Positions 1 to 5,566 of a DNA stretch of 5,566 bases are shown here, in pieces (position 1 is the first letter of the stretch; each line of letters opens with the position of its first letter). The stretch comes from Cocleimonas sp. Lineage in GTDB: Bacteria; Pseudomonadota; Gammaproteobacteria; Thiotrichales; Thiotrichaceae. The stretch lies in assembly GCA_023145485.1 (NCBI GenBank), contig JAGLDT010000213.1, positions 1 through 5,566 on the forward strand. Reading direction: 5' to 3'. The notes under the pieces are model-generated. The model was not told where the DNA came from. It worked only from the letters and a program-made list of their open reading frames with translations, and searched no databases. The translations under genes and the position numbers were made by a program.

Positions 1-75
1 TTTATGGAATTCAGGATGCACACCGCCATGAAATTTCCAATATTTACGTTGTTTAGCGCTGATTTTATTACTCAT
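1..75 (-). CDS. rsxC: RsxC/RnfC, electron-transport complex subunit C (N-terminal 25 codons only)
   Basis: Only the first 25 codons are inside the window; the gene runs off the left edge. The ATG at 75-73 overlaps the rsxB stop TGA (74-72) in an ATGA junction. A strong Shine-Dalgarno sequence lies 7 bases upstream. The visible peptide ends in WKFHGGVHPEFHK, which matches the conserved N-terminal FxGGxHP signature of RnfC/RsxC. In the family, RsxC is the large peripheral subunit carrying [4Fe-4S] clusters and nucleotide/flavin-binding regions; none of that part is visible here. Being directly after rsxA and rsxB, the usual rsxABC order, makes the assignment safe despite the short fragment. I cannot say whether the rest of the gene is intact. 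Confidence 0.88.
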   Translation of the reverse strand, partial: MSNKISAKQRKYWKFHGGVHPEFHK

Positions 76-686
76 GGTTGTGCTCCCCCTTTTGTTTCAA
101 CCACTACTGCAATCGCTTGTAATCCACGCACTACATGATGCGGCTCAGGATGCTTCCAACTTGTAGGCGTTTCTTTTATTGGCACCATAATAATGCAATC
201 GACAGGACAGGGGGGCAAACACAAATCACAGCCCGTACACTCTGCTTCAATCACCGTATGCATATGTTTAGCAGAGCCGACAATAGCATCAACAGGACAA
301 GCTTGAATACACAAGGTACAGCCTATGCAGTCCTTCTCAATAATGACCGCAACCGTTGCAATATCCGAACCTTCAGCCAGCTCTTCATTCAATGGTTCAG
401 GTTCAATATCAAGCAAATCGGCCAAGGCTAAAATCGTTGCCTTGCCACCTGGGGGGCATTGATTAATGCCTATTTCTCCTTTAGCAATTGCCTCTGCATA
501 AGGTCGGCAACCTGCAAAACTGCATTGACCACATTGTGTTTGGGGTAAGAGACTATCAATTTGATCGGTGATGGGATCGCCTTCAACCTTAAAACGAACC
601 GAGGCATAACCTAAAATCAAACCAAAAAAAGCAGCGATACCAACTAACACCACAATTGCCGTGATTATCTCAATAACCAGCATCAT
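72..686 (-). CDS. rsxB: RsxB/RnfB, membrane-anchored iron-sulfur subunit of the Rsx/Rnf complex
   Basis: A 204-residue ferredoxin-like subunit of the membrane electron-transport complex. In E. coli this complex keeps the SoxR regulator reduced; in Rnf bacteria it moves electrons between ferredoxin and NAD. One hydrophobic N-terminal helix (about residues 3-27) anchors it in the inner membrane. The first Fe-S domain has C52, C55, C60 and C77 (CGQCSFAGC, then NQCPPGG). A C-terminal 2[4Fe-4S] domain follows, with C120, C123, C126, C130 and C150, C153, C156, C160 (CIGCTLCIQACP and CTGCDLCLPPCP). All expected cysteines are present, so it looks functional. The E. coli protein is 192 residues. Two adjacent ATG codons (686-684 and 683-681) could start it; I use the first, which overlaps the rsxA stop as ATGA. 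No clear Shine-Dalgarno sequence precedes it, so translation probably depends on coupling to rsxA. Whether it works in the Rsx or the energy-conserving Rnf mode cannot be told from this subunit. Confidence 0.96.
   Translation of the reverse strand: MMLVIEIITAIVVLVGIAAFFGLILGYASVRFKVEGDPITDQIDSLLPQTQCGQCSFAGCRPYAEAIAKGEIGINQCPPGGKATILALADLLDIEPEPLNEELAEGSDIATVAVIIEKDCIGCTLCIQACPVDAIVGSAKHMHTVIEAECTGCDLCLPPCPVDCIIMVPIKETPTSWKHPEPHHVVRGLQAIAVVVETKGGAQP
83..90 (-). promoter_or_regulatory. Ribosome-binding site for rsxC
   Basis: AGGGGGAG on the minus strand (90 to 83) lies inside the last codons of rsxB, 7 bases before the rsxC ATG at 75. It fixes the rsxC start. It is the only clearly purine-rich Shine-Dalgarno sequence in the rsx operon segment, so rsxC can probably initiate on its own as well as by coupling to rsxB. 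Confidence 0.75.
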
Positions 687-1264
687 GTTTTAATCAAACC
701 CGTAAAGCCCATAAAAGCAAGTGCCATTAAACCAGCGGTAATCATCGCAATGGCACTGCCTTGAAAGACCTCTGGTACATCTGATGCCGAAATCCGTTCA
801 CGCATGGCCGCAAATAAAACTAAAATCAAGGTGAACCCCATCGCTGAACCAAAACCATATAATCCTGATTCTATAAATCCATTAGATTTTTGTACATTTA
901 ATAAGGCAACGCCTAATACCGCGCAGTTAGTTGTAATCAGAGGGAGATAAATACCTAATACATTGTGCAATAAGGGACTAGTCTTATGCACAACCAGCTC
1001 AGTGAAGCCAACAATACCTGCAATCACTAAAATAAAGCTAATAGTGCGCAGGTAATCTAAACCATAAGGGTGTAGCAGATAGGTATGAATTAAATAACTA
1101 GTAATAGAGGACAGCGTCAACACAAACACCGTCGCCAAGCCCATTCCAATGGCTGTTTCTAGTTTACGAGAAACTCCCATAAAGGGACACAGCCCCAGAA
1201 ACTGAGACAGCACAATATTATTCACCCATACTGTGCCAATAATAATAAAAAGATATTCGATCAT
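683..1264 (-). CDS. rsxA: RsxA/RnfA, integral membrane subunit of the Rsx/Rnf complex
   Basis: A 193-residue polytopic inner-membrane protein, about six hydrophobic helices, of the RnfA/RnfE/NqrD/NqrE family. Family hallmarks are visible: VNNIVLSQFLGLCPFMGVS near residues 14-32, LPLITTNCAVLGVALLN near 107-123, and MRERI near 154-158. C26 and C114 match the conserved cysteines that structural work on Rnf/Nqr assigns to an iron-sulfur centre within the membrane. I chose the ATG at 1264-1262 because the protein then starts MIEYLF and has the 193-residue length of E. coli RsxA. The frame stays open upstream to a GTG at 1324, but those 20 extra residues have no counterpart in the family as I know it. 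The chosen start lacks a good Shine-Dalgarno sequence. This is the first gene of the leftward operon; its stop overlaps the rsxB ATG. I could not identify a convincing promoter for it. Confidence 0.95.
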   Translation of the reverse strand: MIEYLFIIIGTVWVNNIVLSQFLGLCPFMGVSRKLETAIGMGLATVFVLTLSSITSYLIHTYLLHPYGLDYLRTISFILVIAGIVGFTELVVHKTSPLLHNVLGIYLPLITTNCAVLGVALLNVQKSNGFIESGLYGFGSAMGFTLILVLFAAMRERISASDVPEVFQGSAIAMITAGLMALAFMGFTGLIKT

Positions 1265-1520
1265 AGAAAGCTTGAGAAAATGCCAAAAGAAGCGCACTAG
1301 TTTGACATAGCAAACAGAGTACACCTAATTTATTTAAATATTGAAGAGAATAGCGAAATACGAATAAAACCTCATTGATATATCTCACGCTCCATCAATT
1401 TATTGAATAGAGTTAATAAATTATTAGAATAGAACTAGTTAATGGCATTCATGTCGTATTCTGCGAGTCATCAATAGTAGTTGACTTAAAATAATAATTT
1501 AAATAAAAGGATCATAATAA
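1265..1520. other. AT-rich divergent intergenic region
   Basis: This spacer of 256 bases separates the leftward rsxA and the rightward lipoprotein gene, so promoters for both should lie here. I see no coding potential beyond the 20-codon open extension of the rsxA frame, and no RNA gene. It holds a candidate plus-strand promoter (1403-1430) and some short palindromes: TATTTAAATA (1331-1340), TAATAA-A-TTATTA (1414-1426) and AACTAGTT (1433-1440). The second fills most of the spacer between the promoter hexamers and could be an operator. Such AT-only dyads are common by chance in DNA of this composition. No convincing sigma-70 promoter for rsxA stands out on the minus strand. Confidence 0.6.
1403..1430 (+). 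promoter_or_regulatory. Candidate sigma-70 promoter for the glycine-zipper lipoprotein gene
   Basis: TTGAAT (1403-1408) and TAGAAT (1425-1430) are separated by 16 bases and resemble -35 and -10 hexamers. Transcription would begin near 1437, leaving a leader of about 85 bases before the ATG at 1521. The region is very AT-rich, so chance matches are likely and the call is tentative. Confidence 0.4.
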
Positions 1521-1745
1521 ATGAAAACACAATTAATTCTAGCAAGCATGGTTTTATCAACAGCCTCTTTTACATTAAGTGGTTGTAATTCTGGTGCAGC
1601 TAAGGGAGCAGCTGTCGGTGCAGTGGCAGGAGCTGTTGCAGGTAGGTCAACAGGTGATCATAGTGATCAACGCACAAGAGAAGGTGCCTTAATTGGTGCC
1701 GCAGCAGGTGCTATTATTGGCAACGAAAGTGACAAACGCAGATAA
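1521..1745 (+). CDS. Small glycine-zipper lipoprotein, OsmB-like
   Basis: A 74-residue predicted lipoprotein. The N-terminus is a signal peptide: K2, a hydrophobic stretch from L5 to about L19, then the lipobox LSGC with the lipidated cysteine at C22, giving a mature chain of 53 residues. N23 at position +2 is not the aspartate that retains lipoproteins in the inner membrane, so outer-membrane sorting is expected. The mature part has two glycine-zipper segments with exact four-residue spacing: G25, G29, G33, G37, G41 and G55, G59, G63, G67. They are joined by a hydrophilic loop (residues 42-54), and the chain ends in a charged tail (ESDKRR). This two-helix hairpin plan and the size resemble E. 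coli OsmB (72 residues), an osmotically induced lipoprotein. The match is architectural, so I give no symbol; a role in the cell envelope is inference. The start is supported by AAAAGGA at 1505-1511, 9 bases before the ATG. A hairpin terminator follows the stop. The gene appears monocistronic. Confidence 0.85.
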   Translation: MKTQLILASMVLSTASFTLSGCNSGAAKGAAVGAVAGAVAGRSTGDHSDQRTREGALIGAAAGAIIGNESDKRR

Positions 1746-1768
1746 ACCTCTGGTAATATTGATTCACA

Positions 1769-1796
1769 AAAAAGCCCACTTAATCGTGGGCTTTTT
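1769..1796. terminator. Bidirectional intrinsic terminator between convergent genes
   Basis: An 11-bp perfect stem pairs 1769-1779 with 1786-1796 around a six-base loop (TTAATC). The core GCCCAC/GTGGGC is GC-rich, and the outer arms are an A tract (1768-1773) and a T tract (1792-1796). It can therefore end transcripts from both sides: the lipoprotein gene, whose stop is 23 bases to the left, and rlmB, whose stop is 23 bases to the right. Confidence 0.9.
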
Positions 1797-1819
1797 GGGT
1801 TTAATAATACTCTTAAATT

Positions 1820-2566
1820 TTAAAGAAACGTCATTGTTCTTTGTCTAACAACCTCATACAAGCAAACACCCGTTGCAACGGAAACATTGAGGCTTGATAC
1901 CTTGCCAGCCATTGGAATTGAGATTAAATGATCGCAATGTTCTTCGGTTAAGCGTCGCAAACCTTTTCCTTCTGCGCCCATCACAATCGCGGTTGGTGTC
2001 TTATAATCACCTGCATACAGGTCTTGGGTAGCTTTATCGCTTGTTCCTGTGATCCATACCCCAGCATCTTTTAACAAATCAATAGTGCGAACAAGGTTGG
2101 TCACTTGCACAAAGGGAATCGTTTCAGCAGCCCCTGAGGCAACTTTACGCGCAGTCGGGGTTAAACCTGCTGCTTTATCTTTGGGTGCAATCACCGCATC
2201 AACCCCTGCCCCTTCAGCGGTACGCAAACAAGCGCCTAGATTATGCGGATCGGTAACGCCGTCTAAAATTAATAATAAAGGAGGTTTATCCAACTCACTG
2301 AGGAGATTAAATAACTCATTATCATCCCACGATTTAGGTGCATTATACTCTGCCACAATCCCCTGATGTTTGCGCGATTTTGCTAACTTATCCAGTTGAT
2401 TCATACTGGCTTTATGTAGAATTAAACCCTGTTTTTGCGCTTGTTGCGCTAAGTTGACGACACGTTGATTGCGTTTAGACTCTGCAACCCATACCTGAAC
2501 CACATTATCAGGATCACTTTCTAATGCACTTTGTACTGCATGAATGCCACTCAGGGTTGTTTTCAT
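1820..2566 (-). CDS. rlmB: 23S rRNA (guanosine-2'-O-)-methyltransferase RlmB
   Basis: A 248-residue SPOUT-class (TrmH/SpoU) methyltransferase. It uses S-adenosylmethionine to 2'-O-methylate G2251 (E. coli numbering) in the P-loop of 23S rRNA during assembly of the large ribosomal subunit. The N-terminal RNA-binding domain (about residues 3-77) begins with LSGIHAV and includes KHQGIVA. The catalytic knotted domain (about 95-245) shows motif 1, TDPHNLGACLRTAEGAG (N109, R115); motif 2, IVMGAEGKGL (E199); and motif 3, IPMAGKVSSLNVSVATG (S225, N227). These correspond to E. coli N108, R114, E198, S224 and N226. Length is close to the 243 residues of E. coli RlmB. The ATG at 2566-2564 overlaps the rnr stop as ATGA. 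Only a weak Shine-Dalgarno sequence (TAAGA) precedes it, suggesting translational coupling. The rnr-rlmB pair is the classical gammaproteobacterial order. The closest alternative is another TrmH-family paralogue, but length, motifs and context favour RlmB. Confidence 0.96.
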   Translation of the reverse strand: MKTTLSGIHAVQSALESDPDNVVQVWVAESKRNQRVVNLAQQAQKQGLILHKASMNQLDKLAKSRKHQGIVAEYNAPKSWDDNELFNLLSELDKPPLLLILDGVTDPHNLGACLRTAEGAGVDAVIAPKDKAAGLTPTARKVASGAAETIPFVQVTNLVRTIDLLKDAGVWITGTSDKATQDLYAGDYKTPTAIVMGAEGKGLRRLTEEHCDHLISIPMAGKVSSLNVSVATGVCLYEVVRQRTMTFL

Positions 2567-4836
2567 GTTTTCTTAGTTATTTTTTTTGGAGCTTTCTTTT
2601 GGGTTTTCTTCTTAGTATTCCTTCTAGGTTTGCGTGGTTTATCATCCTTTGATTTTGGGAGTGTAAAATCAACTTTTCGCTCATCCAAATCAACCCGTGC
2701 AACCACTATTTCAATGGAATCACCCAGATTGTATTTTTTACCACTACTCTCACCCGTTAAACGATGACGTGTCGCATCAAAATGGTAATAATCACTCGTT
2801 AATGCAGTTACATGGACTAAACCTTCGACATACACTTCATTTAACTCAACAAACAAACCAAAACCAGTAACGCCTGAAATCACACCTGTAAAGGTTTCGC
2901 CGACTTTATTTTGCATATATTCTGCTTTTAACCATGCCATCACATCACGCGAAGCATCATCTGCACGGCGTTCATTAGTAGAACAATGCTCGCCTAATGC
3001 TTTCATATCTGCATGATTGTAATCATAGGACTTTACCGTCTTACCTTGAACAATATGACGAATAGCGCGATGCACTAATAAATCAGGATAACGGCGAATA
3101 GGTGAAGTAAAGTGAGCGTAGTCTGTTTGTGCCAATCCAAAATGATAGGTTGTTTCTGGCTTTTCAGGATTCACAGGCGCATACACAGCACGTGATAAAG
3201 AACGTAGCAATACAGTTTGAATTAAATGAGCATCTGTTCGATCAATAACAGTTGCTAATAAATTAGCATAATTCTTAGGCTGTGGCTTATCACCCCCTCC
3301 TAAAGTTAGACCTAAGCCTTTTAAGAACTCATGAACTTTCTCAATACCCTCTTGATCTGGTCCTTCATGGACACGGTGTAGTCCAGGTATTTTATGCTCT
3401 TTTAAGAAACGCGCTGAACAGACATTGGCAGTAATCATGCACTCTTCAATGATTTTATGCGCATCATTACGTTCTGTTGGTAAAATATTTTCAATTTTAC
3501 GGTCATCACCAAAAATAATTCGGGTTTCAGTGGTTTCAAAATCCATAGAACCCCGTTCATCACGGGCTTGGCGTAACACATGGTAAAGCGAATAAAGATC
3601 ATCTAAATGGCGTACAACATGACTGTATTCATCGCGTAATGCATCATCCTCATCGACAACAATGGATGCCATTTTGTTATAGGTCAGACGTGCAAAGGAA
3701 TGCATCACTGCTTCAAGGAATTCATACTCAACAATCTTACCCTGCTGATCAATCAAGCAAGAACAAACCATGCAGAGACGATCCACATCAGGATTCAGTG
3801 AACACAAGCCGTTTGAAATCGCTTCAGGCAACATCGGAATCACTTCAGCAGGGAAATAAACCGAAGTGGAACGATTCCATGCTTCTTTATCTAACTCACC
3901 GCCAATTGGCACATAATGAGAAACATCAGCAATTGCAACCACTAAACGCCAGTTATCCCCTTCACGCTGACAAAAAACAGCATCATCAAAATCACGCGAA
4001 TCTTCACCATCAATAGTAACTAACGGCACACCACGAAAATCATAACGTGGTTTTATATCTTTTTCAGTGGCTTTATCACCGAGTTTATCCGCTTCAGCAA
4101 TGACCTGTTTTGTCCATTTATGCGGTAAATCATAAGAACGCAATGCAATATCAATTTCCATTCCAGGTGCCATATGATCACCCAAAATTTCAACAATTTT
4201 ACCAATGGCCTGATGATGCACGGTAGGATGCTCAACAATAGCCGTGACTACAATTTGCCCATCAGTTGCATCATGATTACTCTCTGCTGGAATCACAATA
4301 TCTTGCGTAATACGTGAATTATCAGGGCGGACAAAGCCTATATGACCGCCTTCCCCTCCAAAATAACGTCCAACCACCTCTTCAGTATTGCGCTCAACCA
4401 CTTCTACAATAGCACCTTCTTTGCGTCCGCGACGGTCAATTTCTTTGACCATTGCCAATACTTTATCACCGTGCATTACTTTACGCATTTGCCGACCATG
4501 TAAAAACAGATCGTCACCACCATCATCTGGAATCAAAAAACCAAAACCATCAGGATGCCCAGTAACCCGCCCTGCAATTAAATCGGCCTTTTGAATCGGG
4601 ATATATTCTTTGCTACGGTTATATATGATCTGCCCATCACGCTCCATTGCGCGCAAACGATACTTCATCGGGTCTAAATCTTCTGGCTCAAACAATCCCA
4701 GCTCATTGGCTAGATCTCTAAAACCCAATGGCTTGGAACTTTTAGTCAAAATCTCAAGCATTAACTCCCGACTAGGAATAGGACGACCGTATTTTTCAGC
4801 TTCACGTTTTTGGTGCGGATCAATATATTTCTTCAA
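2563..4836 (-). CDS. rnr: Ribonuclease R, 3'-5' exoribonuclease
   Basis: A 757-residue RNase R of the RNB/RNase II family, which degrades structured RNA processively from the 3' end and acts in rRNA quality control, mRNA decay and trans-translation. Domains in order: winged-helix N-terminal region (about residues 20-80, PIPSRELMLEIL to RRAMERDGQ-like LRAMERDGQI), cold-shock domain 1 (85-145, GFGFLIPD), cold-shock domain 2 (153-225, GHIGFVRPDNSR), the RNB catalytic domain (about 263-595), an S1 domain (645-727, GVISGVTGFGLFVEL) and a lysine-rich tail (728-757). The metal-binding acids in DGEDSRDFDDA are D276, D282, D284 and D285, matching D272, D278, D280 and D281 of E. coli. FTSPIRRYPDLLVHR (576-590) is also intact. 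The start is a TTG at 4836; it aligns IDPHQKREAEKY with the first residues of the E. coli protein. An in-frame stop at 4857-4855 leaves no ATG or GTG upstream. The tail is shorter than in the 813-residue E. coli enzyme. rlmB follows with a 4-base overlap. Confidence 0.97.
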   Translation of the reverse strand: MKKYIDPHQKREAEKYGRPIPSRELMLEILTKSSKPLGFRDLANELGLFEPEDLDPMKYRLRAMERDGQIIYNRSKEYIPIQKADLIAGRVTGHPDGFGFLIPDDGGDDLFLHGRQMRKVMHGDKVLAMVKEIDRRGRKEGAIVEVVERNTEEVVGRYFGGEGGHIGFVRPDNSRITQDIVIPAESNHDATDGQIVVTAIVEHPTVHHQAIGKIVEILGDHMAPGMEIDIALRSYDLPHKWTKQVIAEADKLGDKATEKDIKPRYDFRGVPLVTIDGEDSRDFDDAVFCQREGDNWRLVVAIADVSHYVPIGGELDKEAWNRSTSVYFPAEVIPMLPEAISNGLCSLNPDVDRLCMVCSCLIDQQGKIVEYEFLEAVMHSFARLTYNKMASIVVDEDDALRDEYSHVVRHLDDLYSLYHVLRQARDERGSMDFETTETRIIFGDDRKIENILPTERNDAHKIIEECMITANVCSARFLKEHKIPGLHRVHEGPDQEGIEKVHEFLKGLGLTLGGGDKPQPKNYANLLATVIDRTDAHLIQTVLLRSLSRAVYAPVNPEKPETTYHFGLAQTDYAHFTSPIRRYPDLLVHRAIRHIVQGKTVKSYDYNHADMKALGEHCSTNERRADDASRDVMAWLKAEYMQNKVGETFTGVISGVTGFGLFVELNEVYVEGLVHVTALTSDYYHFDATRHRLTGESSGKKYNLGDSIEIVVARVDLDERKVDFTLPKSKDDKPRKPRRNTKKKTQKKAPKKITKKT

Positions 4837-4871
4837 AATTAAATTTATCTTTGTTTATTTATAAAAAATGC

Positions 4872-4900
4872 ATTCTACTCTATCCCAAGCGATTTAAACA
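4872..4900 (-). promoter_or_regulatory. Candidate promoter for rnr-rlmB
   Basis: In the 87-base gap between trpC and rnr, the minus strand has TAGAAT (4877-4872), a good -10 hexamer. The hexamer 17 bases upstream, TGTTTA (4900-4895), is a poor -35, so the promoter would be weak or need an activator. Transcription would start near 4865, about 30 bases before the TTG. The gap has no GC-rich hairpin, so read-through from trpC is equally possible. Confidence 0.35.
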
Positions 4901-4923
4901 CATTTACATTATTTGCAACTTTT

Positions 4924-5566
4924 TTATAAAGTATTGGTGAAAAATAATGTATGTAACGCCAAACCAGGATCATCAGCACGCATAAACGCCTCACCAACTA
5001 AGAAGGAGTTAACCTGATGATCACGCATTATTTTTATATCATCGATAGTATGAATGCCACTTTCTGTTACCACAATACGATCATCAGGAATCAGTGATAG
5101 CAACTCGATAGTTGTTTCTAAACGAGTTTCAAAAGTACGTAAATTACGGTTATTAATTCCAACCAACGTTGCTTCAAGTGGTAAAGAACGTAATAATTCT
5201 TCTTTATCATGCACTTCAATTAAAACATCCATCCCCAGTTTGCGTGCTAGCGTGTAGAGACTCCATAGCTTCTCATCCTCTAAAATAGAAACAATTAATA
5301 AAATACAATCCGCCCCCATTCCTCTAGCTTCATACACTTGATAAGGCTCTAAAATAAAATCTTTACGAATAACTGGGAGATTACAAGCTGCTCTAGCCTG
5401 CTGTAAGTATTCCTCAGAACCTTGAAAGAAATCTTTATCTGTCAATACAGAAAGGCAACTGGCTCCCCCTTTTTCATAACTCGCAGCAATCTCAGCAGGA
5501 TTAAAATTTTCACGCATTACCCCTTTACTGGGTGATGCCTTTTTAATTTCAGAAATAACCGCTGAT
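4924..5566 (-). CDS. trpC: Indole-3-glycerol phosphate synthase TrpC (5' end beyond the window)
   Basis: Converts carboxyphenylaminodeoxyribulose phosphate to indole-3-glycerol phosphate in cytoplasmic tryptophan synthesis. The window holds 213 codons plus the TAA stop; typical monofunctional enzymes have about 260-270 residues, so roughly 50 N-terminal residues are missing. The frame is open to the right edge and begins SAVISEIKKASPSKGV, the conserved first part of the (beta/alpha)8 barrel, so the ATG at 5517-5515 is internal. Catalytic positions known from the Sulfolobus enzyme are all present: E and K in EIKK (5550-5548 and 5544-5542), K in RKDF (5364-5362), E in IEVHD, N in GINNRNL, and E-S in VTESGI. 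FLVGEAFMR near the C-terminus is the phosphate-binding end. The protein stops after this domain, so it is not the TrpC-TrpF fusion of enterics. rnr lies 87 bases downstream on the same strand. Regulation of trp genes, if any, lies outside the window. Confidence 0.96.
   Translation of the reverse strand, partial: SAVISEIKKASPSKGVMRENFNPAEIAASYEKGGASCLSVLTDKDFFQGSEEYLQQARAACNLPVIRKDFILEPYQVYEARGMGADCILLIVSILEDEKLWSLYTLARKLGMDVLIEVHDKEELLRSLPLEATLVGINNRNLRTFETRLETTIELLSLIPDDRIVVTESGIHTIDDIKIMRDHQVNSFLVGEAFMRADDPGLALHTLFFTNTL

Noticed and set aside
135..431. Plus-strand open frame of 98 codons opposite rsxB
   Set aside because: It lies wholly antisense to the well-conserved Fe-S domains of rsxB, has no ribosome-binding site and resembles no protein family.
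1352..1467. Possible long-range inverted similarity between GCGAAATACGAAT (1354-1366) and the complement of GTCGTATTCTGCGAG (1453-1467)
   Set aside because: The match needs several mismatches and gaps and is separated by nearly 90 bases in AT-rich DNA; not distinguishable from chance by eye.
1481..1509. TTGACT at 1481-1486 as a -35 element for the lipoprotein gene
   Set aside because: At a 17-base spacing the -10 position is TAAAAG, a poor match that overlaps the ribosome-binding site; transcription would start almost at the ATG.
2049..2366. Plus-strand open frame opposite rlmB
   Set aside because: It is antisense to conserved RlmB motifs and has no recognisable domain; best explained as a by-product of rlmB codon use.
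3639..4016. Plus-strand open frame of 125 codons opposite the RNase R catalytic domain
   Set aside because: The composition, rich in His, Gln and Asn, is typical of an antisense shadow, and it has no ribosome-binding site or family resemblance.
4866..4873. AATGCATT palindrome next to an A6 run as a trpC terminator
   Set aside because: It has no loop and no GC-rich stem, so it cannot form an intrinsic terminator hairpin.
5515..5517. ATG that could be read as the start of trpC
   Set aside because: The frame continues upstream to the window edge and encodes the conserved EIKKASPSKG segment with catalytic residues, so this methionine is internal.

Overview
The window is ordinary core-genome DNA from an AT-rich gammaproteobacterium. 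The proteins match the RsxA/RsxB/RsxC, RlmB, RNase R and TrpC families. The rsxABC and rnr-rlmB gene orders are those of gammaproteobacteria such as E. coli. TrpC ends right after its own domain and is not fused to TrpF as in enterics, so an enteric host is unlikely. The sequence alone does not support a genus. I found no mobile element, CRISPR array, tRNA, rRNA or foreign-looking island.

Layout: (1) Positions 1-1264, minus strand: the start of an rsx/rnf electron-transport operon, reading leftward as rsxA, rsxB and the first 25 codons of rsxC, which leaves the window. Both junctions are 4-base ATGA overlaps. (2) Positions 1265-1520: an AT-rich divergent spacer with a plausible promoter for the next gene. 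(3) Positions 1521-1745, plus strand: a 74-residue glycine-zipper lipoprotein resembling OsmB in size and plan, the only plus-strand gene I support. (4) Positions 1769-1796: a strong hairpin with A and T tracts on its two sides, serving as a shared terminator between convergent genes. (5) Positions 1820-4836, minus strand: rnr (RNase R) followed by rlmB (23S rRNA Gm2251 methyltransferase), again joined by ATGA. (6) Positions 4924-5566, minus strand: the 3' part of trpC (indole-3-glycerol phosphate synthase), whose 5' end is beyond the right edge.

Three functional themes sit side by side: membrane redox chemistry (Rsx/Rnf), RNA decay and ribosome modification (RNase R, RlmB), and tryptophan synthesis (TrpC). 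The rsx genes and the rnr-rlmB pair each look translationally coupled. I see no undescribed system. The points most worth a second look are the non-ATG start of rnr with its poor ribosome-binding context, an A8 run just before the rnr-rlmB junction, and the very regular glycine periodicity of the small lipoprotein.
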